DNA from: Sideroxydans sp.
Lineage (GTDB): Bacteria > Pseudomonadota > Gammaproteobacteria > Burkholderiales > Gallionellaceae
Length of the DNA: 64,000 nucleotides
Reading direction: 5' to 3'
Assembly (NCBI GenBank): GCA_016124455.1
Contig: WGNQ01000005.1
Coordinates: 1-64,000 of the forward strand
The stretch's first letter is position 1, and the number at the start of each line of letters is the position of its first letter. Made by a program: the position numbers and the translations under genes. The notes below the pieces were generated by a model, which saw only the letters and a list, made by a program, of their open reading frames with translations, did not search any database and had not been told where the DNA came from. Shown here in pieces: positions 18,408-27,240 of this stretch.

Positions 18408-19547
18408 TTAGTTCCTGGGGGTGTGCTGCAGGAGATGTTTCGCCAGGTGCCTGTCCGCGTACAGGATGTGGTTGAGCACCCAATCCTTGAGCGACTGCAG
18501 TGCGAGCAGTTCGCTGCCGTCGATGAGCCGTTCCTTGAGATAGCAGGACTCCTCCAGTTGCAGCTGGTGCTCCTTTTTGTGCGCTTCGCTTTCGCTGTAG
18601 CCGGAAGCTTCCATCAGCCGCTCCTCGCTGCGGAAATGGAAGTCGGTGTAGGCGATCAGTTCGTCGAACATCTGCGACAGGGTTTCGCATGGGACGCCGC
18701 CTTTGACGGCATCATTCAGCCGGTTGAGCATATACACCAGTTCCTTGTGCTGCAGGTCGATTTCGGGGATGCCCATTAAATGCGCTTCATCCAGTTCGAC
18801 CCACGGCTGGATGCCGGATTCTCCCTGTGCCTGTTTCTGGAACAGGGTGTAAGTGTTTTTGCCGTCGTTCTTGCTTTGATACATCGCGCAGTCTGCGGCG
18901 GTCAGCAGGCTGTCGATTTCGGCAGCGTGCTCGGGATAGATGGCAATGCCGATGCTGACGCCGATGTTGCATGCATGATTATTCTTCAGCGAGACCGGTG
19001 CGCTGAGGTTGCTGATTATTTTTTCCGTAATCCCGGTGGCGGCCTCATGGCTGTTCAGGTCGCCGAGGATGACGGCGAATTCGTCGCCACCAAGTCGCGC
19101 CGGGGTGTCAACTTCGCGGATGCTGGCGCGCAACCGGCGTGCCGTCGCTTTCAGCAGCTCATCGCCGGCTTCATGGCCAAAGTGATCGTTGATGGCCTTG
19201 AAGCCATCGAGGTCGAGGAAGAGCAGGGCCAGCCTGCTGTTGTTGCGCCTGGCCTGCGACATGGCTTGCGCCAGCCGGTCGAAGAACAGTGCACGGTTCG
19301 GCAGGCCGGTCAGGCGATCATGGAACGCCATGCGCTCGAGCATTCTTTGCTGCATTTCGAAGCGGATGAGCAGGCGCTTGGCATAAGCGGTGATGTAGCA
19401 GAAAGAGGAGAACAGGGCGGCATTCGACAGCAACGAGAAAGCGAGTGGCCATTCGGCTGGTTCGCTGTCCGGAATCAGGCTGACGTAATTATGGAACGAT
19501 TCGGCAGTGACCAGCGCCGCCAGCAGGTAGATGCGCCGGTCGACCAC
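18408..19547 (-). CDS. Diguanylate cyclase with C-terminal bacteriohemerythrin; N-terminus frameshifted
   Basis: 379 residues in the intact part. Order: membrane segments (about 1-60), GGDEF domain with LGGDEF and a complete RxxD inhibitory site (REVD), then hemerythrin (from about residue 245). Hemerythrin iron ligands are visible in DLQHKEL, DFHFRSEE, AHKKEHQ and LNHILYADRH. It should make c-di-GMP under control of oxygen bound to the di-iron site. The reading frame continues upstream of the GTG at 19547 as good membrane sequence (LYWLLLSGG, LVYWLDLIAPHHLSFSAYYL) back to 19681, where it hits a stop within a run of four A. A GTG at 19713 in another frame would supply the missing start if one A were removed, so this is a recent frameshift or sequence error; the intended gene is probably 18408-19713. 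Confidence 0.82.
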   Translation of the reverse strand: MVDRRIYLLAALVTAESFHNYVSLIPDSEPAEWPLAFSLLSNAALFSSFCYITAYAKRLLIRFEMQQRMLERMAFHDRLTGLPNRALFFDRLAQAMSQARRNNSRLALLFLDLDGFKAINDHFGHEAGDELLKATARRLRASIREVDTPARLGGDEFAVILGDLNSHEAATGITEKIISNLSAPVSLKNNHACNIGVSIGIAIYPEHAAEIDSLLTAADCAMYQSKNDGKNTYTLFQKQAQGESGIQPWVELDEAHLMGIPEIDLQHKELVYMLNRLNDAVKGGVPCETLSQMFDELIAYTDFHFRSEERLMEASGYSESEAHKKEHQLQLEESCYLKERLIDGSELLALQSLKDWVLNHILYADRHLAKHLLQHTPRN

Positions 19548-19728
19548 GAACCAGGAGGCCAGTCCGAGCGGAACCAGGTAGTAGGCGGAAAAGGAGAGAT
19601 GGTGCGGCGCGATCAGGTCCAGCCAGTAGACCAGCAGGGAAAGGCCGCCTGACAGCAGCAGCCAGTACAGCTTGCTTAATTTTCAGGCGGCGGCCGACCT
19701 GGTCGTTCTGCACCGGTGCTGCTGCGGG

Positions 19729-20076
19729 TCAGGCTGAGGCCCAGGCGAGGGCTTCATCATAATCGGCGAATACGCGAATGTCCGCATCCACGAACAGGCG
19801 CGACAGCCATGCCTGCCAGATTTGCCACTGGTTGTCGGTAACGACGGCGATCTTGCTGAAGTCATGCTGGTGTTCGCGTTTGAAGAACTTGATTTCCTCC
19901 CACGCCACGTCCAGCGTGTAGCCGATCATGTCGCGCAGGTCGAACAGCAGGTTGACCGCGCCCGGTGTGCTGAGCTTGTACAGTGCCTGTTCCTCGAACT
20001 GCTGGAAATCAGCCAGGGTGAATTCGCCGAGCACGGCGACGTTGAGCAGGCTGTTATTTTGCTGAATGGTAATCAT
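19729..20076 (-). CDS. SpoIIAA/STAS-like protein
   Basis: 115 residues. A short alpha/beta fold resembles the SpoIIAA-like (STAS superfamily) group: MITIQQNNSLLNVAVLGEFT, VNLLFDLRDMIGYTLD, FSKIAVVTDNQWQIW, and ADIRVFADYDEALAWA at the end. No phosphorylatable Ser in the classical DS-G motif is obvious. The ATG overlaps the stop of the EamA transporter gene (ATGA). It may modulate a partner in this minus-strand cluster; its function is unknown. Confidence 0.75.
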   Translation of the reverse strand: MITIQQNNSLLNVAVLGEFTLADFQQFEEQALYKLSTPGAVNLLFDLRDMIGYTLDVAWEEIKFFKREHQHDFSKIAVVTDNQWQIWQAWLSRLFVDADIRVFADYDEALAWASA

Positions 20077-20951
20077 GATGCGTTCCCCAGTTTTTTGTTG
20101 ACCGGCTCCGGATGCCTGGGAGCCAGCTTCAAGCTTAACACACCGCTGGTGGCGATGAGCAGCATCCCCAGCCAACCGCTGAGCGGCAGCATTTCATGCC
20201 ACAACAGCATGCCGAACAGGCTGGCGAAGGCGATGGTGCTGTAGGACAGTGCGCTGACTGCCAGCGTCTGGCCAAGGCGGTAGGCGCGGGTCATGGCAAG
20301 CTGTGCCAGCGTGGCGCAGGCGCCGATGGCCACCAGCAGCGGCAGGCTGGACCAGCTCACGGCATGGAGCGGAGTAAACAGCATCCATAATCCGCTGACC
20401 AGGGTGGCGACCAGGTTGAAGTAGAACACGATACGCACCGCCGGTTCGCCGAGCCGCCCAAGCTGGCGAACATTGAGCAGTGCCACGCCGGCCAGCAACC
20501 CGGAGATCAGGCCGAGCAACCCTGGCAACAGCTGGTCGCGCGCCAGTGTGGGCTGGAGCAGCAGCACCACGCCGGCGAAGCCGAGCGCCAGCGCGCCGGT
20601 GAGCGGCAGGTGGAACTTGTCCTTGAAGACCAGGATGGTGAATGCGGTGAGGAACAGTGAGGAGGTGTAATTCAGCGTGATGGCGGTGGCCAGCGGCAGC
20701 GCAGTGATGCAGTAGAAGAACAGGATCATTGCGACCGTGCCGGACACGCCGCGCCAGACGTGGCCCATGCCGTGCGGTGTGGCGAGCGGGGTGCGTTTGC
20801 CGTGCAGCATGACAAATACCAGCAACAGGCCGAACAGCGAACGGTAGAACACCAGTTCTCCGCTGGAATAATGCGCCGCTGCCGCGAGCTTGACGAATAC
20901 GCCCATGCAGCCGAACAGGAAGCCGGCGGCGAGCATCCACAGCGCACCCAC
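20073..20951 (-). CDS. EamA/DMT-family transporter
   Basis: 292 residues with ten predicted transmembrane segments in two EamA repeats (GALWMLAAGFLFGCMGVFVK at the start, PLLVAIGACATLAQLAMTRA in the second). The drug/metabolite transporter superfamily exports amino acids, metabolites or sugars; the substrate cannot be told. The start is GTG (GTGGGTGCG), only two bases after the stop of the Rieske oxygenase gene, and the end overlaps the SpoIIAA-like gene, so all three are co-transcribed. Confidence 0.9.
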   Translation of the reverse strand: MGALWMLAAGFLFGCMGVFVKLAAAAHYSSGELVFYRSLFGLLLVFVMLHGKRTPLATPHGMGHVWRGVSGTVAMILFFYCITALPLATAITLNYTSSLFLTAFTILVFKDKFHLPLTGALALGFAGVVLLLQPTLARDQLLPGLLGLISGLLAGVALLNVRQLGRLGEPAVRIVFYFNLVATLVSGLWMLFTPLHAVSWSSLPLLVAIGACATLAQLAMTRAYRLGQTLAVSALSYSTIAFASLFGMLLWHEMLPLSGWLGMLLIATSGVLSLKLAPRHPEPVNKKLGNAS

Positions 20952-20953
20952 TG

Positions 20954-22060
20954 CTACTTCAGGTGCGGCTCAAGATTGCGGCGCAGAAACTCGTGGAAGT
21001 GCAACAGGCCATCCTCGGTCGGCGACTGGTAGGGGCCGACCTCCTCTATGCCGCGCTGGTACAGCGACTTGCGTCCCTGGTGCATGCGCAGGCAGATGGT
21101 GTCGTCCTCCACTGCAGTTTCGCGGTACGCCTTCTTTTCCGCTTCCACGTAGTCGCGTTCGAACAGCACGATGTCTTCGGGATAATAGAACTCGACGATG
21201 TTGGTGCAGGCATCCGGGCCGCGCGGCACGATGGTGCTGACCACCAGGGTGTTGGGATACCACTCGACCATGATGTTCGGGTAGTAGGTCAGCCAGATTG
21301 CGCCGTATTTCGGCAGCTGGCCATTGTTGTAGCGCAGCACCTGCTCCGCCCACTTTTCGTATACCGGGCTGCCCGGCTTCTTCAGCGCATTGTTGATGCC
21401 GACGGTCTGTACGCTGTACCAGTCGCCAAATTCCCATGCCAGGTCGTCGCAATCGACGAATTTGCCGAGGCCGGGGTGGAACGGCCCGACATGGTAGTCC
21501 TCCTGGTATACCTCGATGAAGGTTTTCCAGTTGAAGGCATATTCGTCCACTTCCACGCGATCCAGCATATAGCCGTTGAAGTCGATTTCGCTGAATGCCG
21601 GTACCGTTGCCAGATCCTTGGCGATATTGCGCGGACCGGTGAACAGCAGGCCGTTCCAGCGTTGCAGCGGGGTCTTGTTGAGGTGCAGGCAGGGATTTTG
21701 CGGGAAGTGCGGCGCACCCAGCAGCTGGCCATCCATCTGGTAGGTCCAGCGGTGGAGCGGGCACATGATATTTTTGGCGTTGCCGCGACCGGTCAGCATG
21801 GTGGCCTGGCGGTGGCGGCAGATGTTGGAAAGCAGTTCGACACCGTTCTCGTTGCGCACCAGCATCCTGGCGTTGTCCATCCAGTCCAGCACGTGGTAGT
21901 CGCCGAGGCTGGGCACCATCAGCTCGTGCCCGACATAGCCGGAACCCTGTTCAAACAGAACGCGTTGTTCCACCTCCCATACTCTGGGATCGAAAAACCA
22001 GCTTAATGGTGGCTGGACAGAAGCCTGGCTGAATTGTTCGACTTTCGCTACATCGGTCAT
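20954..22060 (-). CDS. Rieske [2Fe-2S] aromatic ring-hydroxylating oxygenase alpha subunit
   Basis: 368 residues. Rieske ligands are C81-R-H83 and C100-x2-H103 (NICRHRQ; MCPLHRW). The mononuclear iron site is in EVYQEDYHVGPFHP (H190, H195), with an Asp expected near DDTICLRMHQG. It belongs to the alpha subunit family that includes choline/carnitine monooxygenases and aromatic dioxygenases. There is no beta subunit, reductase or ferredoxin next to it, so it relies on remote partners. It is transcribed with an EamA transporter, which may move its substrate or product. AGGAGG lies eight bases before the ATG at 22060. Confidence 0.9.
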   Translation of the reverse strand: MTDVAKVEQFSQASVQPPLSWFFDPRVWEVEQRVLFEQGSGYVGHELMVPSLGDYHVLDWMDNARMLVRNENGVELLSNICRHRQATMLTGRGNAKNIMCPLHRWTYQMDGQLLGAPHFPQNPCLHLNKTPLQRWNGLLFTGPRNIAKDLATVPAFSEIDFNGYMLDRVEVDEYAFNWKTFIEVYQEDYHVGPFHPGLGKFVDCDDLAWEFGDWYSVQTVGINNALKKPGSPVYEKWAEQVLRYNNGQLPKYGAIWLTYYPNIMVEWYPNTLVVSTIVPRGPDACTNIVEFYYPEDIVLFERDYVEAEKKAYRETAVEDDTICLRMHQGRKSLYQRGIEEVGPYQSPTEDGLLHFHEFLRRNLEPHLK

Positions 22061-22149
22061 ACCCACATCCTCCTTGCGAAAAATGGTGAATACGGTTTGG
22101 AAAAAAGAGGGGAATTGTCCCTGAAAATCTGGGGGGGGGCAACAAAAAA

Positions 22150-22178
22150 TTGTCCCGGCTAATGGGGTTTAGTAGAAT
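22150..22178 (+). promoter_or_regulatory. Putative sigma-70 promoter for xseB-ispA-dxs
   Basis: TTGTCC (22150-22155), 17 bases, TAGAAT (22173-22178), ending 27 bases before the xseB ATG. Spacing is ideal and the -10 matches 5 of 6 bases. It lies after a G9 tract (22131-22139) in a 139-base divergent intergenic region. Confidence 0.55.
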
Positions 22179-22205
22179 GTATCCCTTTCGCAATCGGATG
22201 GACAC

Positions 22206-22457
22206 ATGGCCGGAAAGTCGCAGAAGACATTGAGTTTCGAAGCCGCGCTGGCGGAGCTGGAACAGGTGGTCGCCGATATGGAGGCCGGCGGGCTGTCGCT
22301 CGAAGATTCGCTGGCAGCCTACAAACGCGGCGCCGAATTGTTGCAGCTGTGCCGCGGCCGCCTGGATGATGCGCAGCAGCAGGTGCGCGTGCTGGAAGAC
22401 GGCGTGCTGAAGAATTTTTCCGTTCCGGGTGATGCCGCCAGACGCGAAGATGCCTGA
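22206..22457 (+). CDS. xseB: Exodeoxyribonuclease VII small subunit
   Basis: 83 residues. The XseB family core LSFEAALAELEQVVADMEAGGLSLEDSLAAYKRG is clearly recognisable: two long helices joined at Gly-rich turns. It associates with XseA (not in this window) to make exonuclease VII, which degrades single-stranded DNA. The order xseB-ispA-dxs is a very common proteobacterial arrangement. The stop overlaps the ispA start. Confidence 0.96.
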   Translation: MAGKSQKTLSFEAALAELEQVVADMEAGGLSLEDSLAAYKRGAELLQLCRGRLDDAQQQVRVLEDGVLKNFSVPGDAARREDA

Positions 22458-23340
22458 TTTCCAGAGCTGGGTCACCACACATCAACATCGCTTCGAGGAA
22501 GTGTTGCGCCACTTGCTGCCGTCGGCCGATGTCGTGCCGCAGCGCCTGCATGCCGCGATGCGTTACAGCGTGCTGGAGGGCGGCAAGCGCGTACGTCCGC
22601 TGCTGGCGTTTGCCGCCGGTGAGCTGGCCGCCGCCGACACCGGGCGTGTCAATGCTGCCGCTGCCGCGGTTGAACTGATCCACGCCTATTCGCTGGTGCA
22701 TGACGACATGCCGTGCATGGACAACGACGTGCTGCGCCGCGGCAAGCCGACCTGCCATGTCGAATACGATGAGGCTACGGCGCTGCTGGTTGGCGACAGC
22801 CTGCAGACACTGGCGTTCCAGCTGCTGGCCGGACACCGCCTGAATGATGATCCGCTGCGCCAGCTGGAGATGGTCAGCCTGCTGGCCACGGCCGCCGGCT
22901 CGCGCGGCATGGCGGGCGGCCAGGCGATCGACCTGGCCAGCGTGGGCAAGCAGCTGAGCCTGCCGGAGCTGGAGCAGATGCATATCCACAAGACCGGCAC
23001 GCTGATCCGTGCCGCCATCCTGCTCGGTGCGTATTGCGGGCAGCCGCTGGATGCTGCCCGGATGGAAGCGCTGGATCGCTACGGCAAGTGCATCGGGCTG
23101 GCGTTCCAGGTGGTGGACGATGTGCTCGACAGCGAGGCCGACACCGCCACGCTGGGCAAGACGGCGGGCAAGGACGCGGACAACGACAAGCCGACCTATG
23201 TCACGCTGCTCGGCGTGCAGGCCGCAAGGCAGATGGCGGCGGAGCTGCATCACGAAGCGCTGCAGTCGCTGGCCGGATTCGGCGAAGCGGCACGCCGCCT
23301 GCAGCAACTCGCCGACTTTATTGTGTTAAGAAAGTTCTGA
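22450..23340 (+). CDS. ispA: Farnesyl diphosphate synthase
   Basis: About 296 residues, like E. coli IspA (299). The first aspartate-rich motif is [10 protein letters not shown] and the second is VVDDVLD. It condenses IPP with DMAPP and GPP to farnesyl diphosphate, feeding quinone, undecaprenyl and hopanoid synthesis. The start ATG at 22450 is inside xseB (8-base overlap). A GTG or ATG at 22429/22432 would add residues without family similarity. Confidence 0.96.
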   Translation: MPDFQSWVTTHQHRFEEVLRHLLPSADVVPQRLHAAMRYSVLEGGKRVRPLLAFAAGELAAADTGRVNAAAAAVELIHAYSLVHDDMPCMDNDVLRRGKPTCHVEYDEATALLVGDSLQTLAFQLLAGHRLNDDPLRQLEMVSLLATAAGSRGMAGGQAIDLASVGKQLSLPELEQMHIHKTGTLIRAAILLGAYCGQPLDAARMEALDRYGKCIGLAFQVVDDVLDSEADTATLGKTAGKDADNDKPTYVTLLGVQAARQMAAELHHEALQSLAGFGEAARRLQQLADFIVLRKF

Positions 23341-25184
23341 TGTATTCGCTGCTCAATACCATCAACACCCCGGATGACCTCCGCCAGCTGGAGCGCAAGC
23401 AGTTGCCGCAACTGGCCCATCAGTTGCGCCAGTTCCTGGTCGAATCGGTGAGCCAGACCGGCGGCCACCTGTCGTCCAACCTCGGTACGGTGGAGCTGAC
23501 CGTCGCGCTGCATTACATTTTCAACACGCCGCACGACAAACTGGTGTGGGATGTCGGCCATCAGACTTACGCGCACAAGATACTCACCGGGCGGCGCGAG
23601 GCGATGCAGACGCTGCGTATGCTGGGGGGTATCTCGGGTTTCCCCAAGCGCAGCGAAAGCGCATACGACGCATTCGGCACTGCGCATTCCAGCACGTCGA
23701 TTTCGGCAGCGCTGGGCATGGCGGTGGCGGCCAAGTTGTCAGGCTCGGACAGCCGCGCCATTGCGGTGATCGGCGACGGCGCGATGACCGGCGGCATGGC
23801 ATTCGAGGCGCTGAACAATGCGGGCGCGCTGGACGCCAACCTGCTGGTGATCCTCAACGACAACGACATGTCGATTTCGCAGCCCGTGGGCGCGCTCAAT
23901 AATTACCTCGCCAAACTGATGTCGGGACGTTTCTATGCGGCAATGCGCCGCGGCAGTGAGAAGGTGCTGAAGGGCATGCCGCCGGTGCTGGAATTCGCCA
24001 AGCGCGCCGAAGAGCACGTCAAGGGCATGGTCACGCCGGGCACGCTGTTCGAGGAATTCGGTTTCAATTACATCGGCCCGATTGACGGCCACGACCTCGA
24101 CGTGCTGGTCGATACCCTGCGCAACATCCGCCAGCTGGAAGGCCCGCAGTTCCTGCACGTGGTCACGCAGAAGGGCAAGGGCTACGCCCGTGCCGAGGAA
24201 GACTGCGTGCTGTACCACGGTGTCGGCAAGTTCGACCCGCACAACGGCATTGCGCCCAAGGTGGAAACCCGGCAGACCTATACCAGGGTGTTCGGCGACT
24301 GGCTCAACGACATGGCGGAGCACGATCCGCGGCTGGTCGGCATCACCCCGGCGATGTGCGAAGGTTCGGGGATGGTGGAGTTTTCGCAGCGCTTCCCGGA
24401 GCGCTATTTCGATGTCGGCATCGCCGAGCAGCATGCGCTCACCTTCGCCGCCGGCCTGGCGTGTGACGGCTACAAACCCGTGGTGGCGATCTACTCCACC
24501 TTCCTGCAGCGCGCCTATGACCAGCTGATTCACGACATCGCCATCCAGAACCTGCCGGTGGTCCTGGCCATCGACCGCGGCGGGCTGGTCGGTGCCGACG
24601 GCGCAACCCATGCCGGCAGCTTCGACCTGTCGTTTTTGCGCTGCGTGCCCAACATGACGGTGATGGCGCCGGCCGACGAGGAGGAATGCCGGCAGATGCT
24701 GACCACCGCATTCCAGCTCGATACGCCGAGTGCAGTGCGCTATCCGCGCGGCCACGGGCCGGGCGTGAAGACAGGCAAAGCCCTGCGTCCGCTGGCGGTG
24801 GGCAAGGGCGAGTTGCGCCGCCAGGGCAGCAAGGTCGCGATTCTGGCTTTCGGTTCCATGCTGATGCCTGCGCTGCAGGCCGCCGACGAGCTCGACGCCA
24901 CGGTCGCCAACATGCGCTTCGTCAAGCCGCTGGACGAGGATCTGGTACGTTCGCTCGCCGCCAACCACGCGGTGCTGGTGACGGTGGAGGAAAATACCGT
25001 GCAGGGCGGAGCCGGCAGTGCCGTGGCGGAATGCCTGGCGCGCTGTGGCGTGGTGGTGACGCTGCTGCACCTGGGATTGCCGGATCGCTTCATTGAGCAG
25101 GGAGACCCCGCGCAATTGCTGCAACGCTGTGGGCTGGATGGTGCGGGGATAGCCGCATCGATACGTCGCAGCATGCCCGAGTAA
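23340..25184 (+). CDS. dxs: 1-deoxy-D-xylulose-5-phosphate synthase
   Basis: 614 residues. Thiamin-diphosphate enzyme that makes DXP from pyruvate and glyceraldehyde-3-phosphate, the first step of the MEP isoprenoid pathway. TPP-binding GDGAMTGG with downstream NN is present, as are the [11 protein letters not shown] segment and the transketolase-type second domain ([17 protein letters not shown]), and the RYPRG motif. The ATG overlaps the ispA stop by one base (TGATG). Frame-matched sequence upstream of 23340 belongs to ispA's shadow and is excluded. Confidence 0.97.
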   Translation: MYSLLNTINTPDDLRQLERKQLPQLAHQLRQFLVESVSQTGGHLSSNLGTVELTVALHYIFNTPHDKLVWDVGHQTYAHKILTGRREAMQTLRMLGGISGFPKRSESAYDAFGTAHSSTSISAALGMAVAAKLSGSDSRAIAVIGDGAMTGGMAFEALNNAGALDANLLVILNDNDMSISQPVGALNNYLAKLMSGRFYAAMRRGSEKVLKGMPPVLEFAKRAEEHVKGMVTPGTLFEEFGFNYIGPIDGHDLDVLVDTLRNIRQLEGPQFLHVVTQKGKGYARAEEDCVLYHGVGKFDPHNGIAPKVETRQTYTRVFGDWLNDMAEHDPRLVGITPAMCEGSGMVEFSQRFPERYFDVGIAEQHALTFAAGLACDGYKPVVAIYSTFLQRAYDQLIHDIAIQNLPVVLAIDRGGLVGADGATHAGSFDLSFLRCVPNMTVMAPADEEECRQMLTTAFQLDTPSAVRYPRGHGPGVKTGKALRPLAVGKGELRRQGSKVAILAFGSMLMPALQAADELDATVANMRFVKPLDEDLVRSLAANHAVLVTVEENTVQGGAGSAVAECLARCGVVVTLLHLGLPDRFIEQGDPAQLLQRCGLDGAGIAASIRRSMPE

Positions 25185-25245
25185 TTCAATCGGATACTGG
25201 TTTATAATGGGCACGTTGCAGCGTTTTCGGATTTAAGAGGTAACC

Positions 25246-26046
25246 ATGACAGACAAACACACGGCCATTCCTGATGTGCAGAACCTGGCCGATACTCGCC
25301 ATCTGGCGATCGACAAGGTCGGCATCAAGGGTATCCGCCATCCGGTGGTGGTCAAGGACAAGAGCATCGGTGTGCAGCACACCATCGCCACCTTCAACAT
25401 GTACGTGCACCTGCCGCACAATTTCAAGGGCACGCACATGTCGCGCTTTGTCGAGATACTCAACCATCACGGCCGCGAAATTTCGGTGGAATCGTTCGAG
25501 AATATCCTGCGTGAAATGGTGAAGAAACTGGAAGCGCAGTCCGGCCATATCGAGATGTCGTTCCCGTATTTCGTCAACAAGACTGCGCCGGTATCCGGCG
25601 TGCAGAGCCTGCTTGATTACGATGTCACTTTCATCGGCGAAATCGACAATGGCCAGTATCGGTTCACCATGAAGGTGCTGGTGCCGGTCACCAGCCTGTG
25701 CCCGTGCTCGAAGAAAATATCCGAGCGCGGTGCGCACAACCAGCGTTCGCATATCACGCTGACCGTGAGCACCAGCAGTTCGGTGTGGATCGAGGAGCTG
25801 GTGCGCTATGCCGAGGAGCAGGCGTCGTGCGAACTGTATGGCCTGCTCAAGCGTCCGGACGAGAAATTCGTCACCGAACGCGCCTACGACAACCCCAAGT
25901 TTGTCGAGGATATCGTGCGCGACGTGGCGGCGGTGCTGAATGCCGACGAGCGTATTGACGCCTACGTGATCGAATCTGAAAATTTCGAGTCGATCCACAA
26001 TCATTCGGCCTATGCGCTCATCGAGCGTGACAAGACGAAAAACTGA
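25246..26046 (+). CDS. folE2: GTP cyclohydrolase FolE2 (type IB)
   Basis: 266 residues. Converts GTP to 7,8-dihydroneopterin triphosphate, the first step of folate synthesis, using a broader choice of metals than zinc-dependent FolE. Family features are [18 protein letters not shown], the metal-binding Cys of [18 protein letters not shown], and the conserved Glu/His near the C-terminus. A possible -10 (TATAAT, 25203-25208) lies in the 61-base gap after dxs, but no convincing -35; no Zur-type site was recognised. Confidence 0.95.
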   Translation: MTDKHTAIPDVQNLADTRHLAIDKVGIKGIRHPVVVKDKSIGVQHTIATFNMYVHLPHNFKGTHMSRFVEILNHHGREISVESFENILREMVKKLEAQSGHIEMSFPYFVNKTAPVSGVQSLLDYDVTFIGEIDNGQYRFTMKVLVPVTSLCPCSKKISERGAHNQRSHITLTVSTSSSVWIEELVRYAEEQASCELYGLLKRPDEKFVTERAYDNPKFVEDIVRDVAAVLNADERIDAYVIESENFESIHNHSAYALIERDKTKN

Positions 26047-26135
26047 GCGTGGCATAAAAACCGTCGCGGGATGGGCGTTCGCAACGTCGAACGTTCCCGC
26101 TGCATGCACCCATATCGCTAATATCCAGTCCTGAT

Positions 26136-26846
26136 ATGAAACCTGTTGCCATCTTCCGCCATCTGGCCACCGAAGGCCCCGGCTACTTTGCCGAATTCCT
26201 CGATCAGCATGCCATTCCCCGGCAGCTGATCCGTGTCGATGCGGGCGATGCGGTGCCGGATGACGCCAATGCCTTCTCGGGATTGGTGTTCATGGGCGGG
26301 CCGATGAGCGTGAACGACGATCTGCCGTGGATCGCACAGGAGCTGGAGCTGATCCGCCAGGCCGTGGGACGTGATATCCCGGTGCTGGGGCACTGTCTCG
26401 GCGGCCAGCTGATGTCGAAGGCGCTGGGCGGCGTGGTGGTGCGCAACCCGGTACCGGAAATCGGCTGGGGCGAAGTGTCGGTGTCCCCCGGTGACACGGC
26501 ACGGGCCTGGCTGGGCGAACTGCGTGCGTTCGACGCCTTCCACTGGCACGGCGAAACCTTCAGCCTGCCTTCGGCAGCGGTACATTTATTGTCCAGCCGT
26601 CACTGTGCCAACCAGGGTTTCGTGCTGGGCAGGCATCTCGGGCTGCAATGCCATGTCGAGATGACCGCGGAAATGATAGCCAGCTGGTGCGAACAGGGGG
26701 CAGGCGAACTGGCGGCAGCAGGCAGCAGCCCCGGCGTGCAAGCCGCTGCCGAAATGCAGGCGCAGATGGCGGAAAAACTGCCGCAGCTGCATGCGGCCGC
26801 ACAGCAACTGTACCGGCACTGGCTGCAGGGGCTGCGTCGAGAATGA
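26136..26846 (+). CDS. Class-I glutamine amidotransferase (GMP synthase-like)
   Basis: 236 residues. Catalytic triad of a class-I GATase: C87 in VLGHCLGGQ, H173 and E175 in QCHVEM. MGGPMSVNDD matches the oxyanion-hole strand. It is a stand-alone GATase1 domain like those annotated as GMP synthase homologues, and there is no synthetase domain. The last 45 residues are an Ala/Gln-rich helix. The acceptor substrate is unknown; it may hydrolyse a gamma-glutamyl compound or transfer ammonia to an unidentified partner. Confidence 0.85.
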   Translation: MKPVAIFRHLATEGPGYFAEFLDQHAIPRQLIRVDAGDAVPDDANAFSGLVFMGGPMSVNDDLPWIAQELELIRQAVGRDIPVLGHCLGGQLMSKALGGVVVRNPVPEIGWGEVSVSPGDTARAWLGELRAFDAFHWHGETFSLPSAAVHLLSSRHCANQGFVLGRHLGLQCHVEMTAEMIASWCEQGAGELAAAGSSPGVQAAAEMQAQMAEKLPQLHAAAQQLYRHWLQGLRRE

Positions 26847-26906
26847 CAAACAGCCACGTTTGATTTGCTAGAATGTTTTCCTGAATTCACAGACTGGAGC
26901 CGTAAC

Positions 26907-27230
26907 ATGACTTACGTTGTTGCCGAAGCGTGCATCAAATGCAAATACACCGATTGCGTCGATGTCTGTCCGGTGGACTGTTTTCGCGAGGGCCCTAACT
27001 TCCTGGTGATTGATCCGGACGAATGCATCGATTGCACCCTGTGTGTGGCCGAGTGCCCGGTGGAGGCGATCTACGCCGAGGATGACCTGCCGGCGGAACT
27101 GGTGCATTTCACCGCGCTCAATGCCGAGCTGGCCAAGCTGTGGCAGCCCATCGTCGAGAAGAAGGATGCGCCTGCCGATGCCGACCACTGGAAAGACGTA
27201 AAAGAAAAGCTGAACCTGCTCGAGCGCTGA
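26907..27230 (+). CDS. fdxA: 7Fe ferredoxin FdxA
   Basis: 107 residues. Cysteines at 9, 12, 17, 21, 25, 40, 43, 46 and 50 are spaced as in Azotobacter ferredoxin I, which carries one [3Fe-4S] and one [4Fe-4S] cluster. The C-terminal 50 residues form the usual extension. It is a small cytoplasmic electron carrier. The ATG at 26907 gives the standard MTYVV N-terminus; the frame is open a little further upstream but the extra residues have no family match. Confidence 0.96.
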   Translation: MTYVVAEACIKCKYTDCVDVCPVDCFREGPNFLVIDPDECIDCTLCVAECPVEAIYAEDDLPAELVHFTALNAELAKLWQPIVEKKDAPADADHWKDVKEKLNLLER

Positions 27231-27240
27231 TCACCAGGCG

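Noticed and set aside
22131-22139. Run of nine G before xseB
   Set aside because: Possibly phase-variable, but it lies outside any promoter box or coding frame I can support.
23739-25214. Open frame of 491 codons on the minus strand
   Set aside because: Opposite dxs; no family similarity seen.
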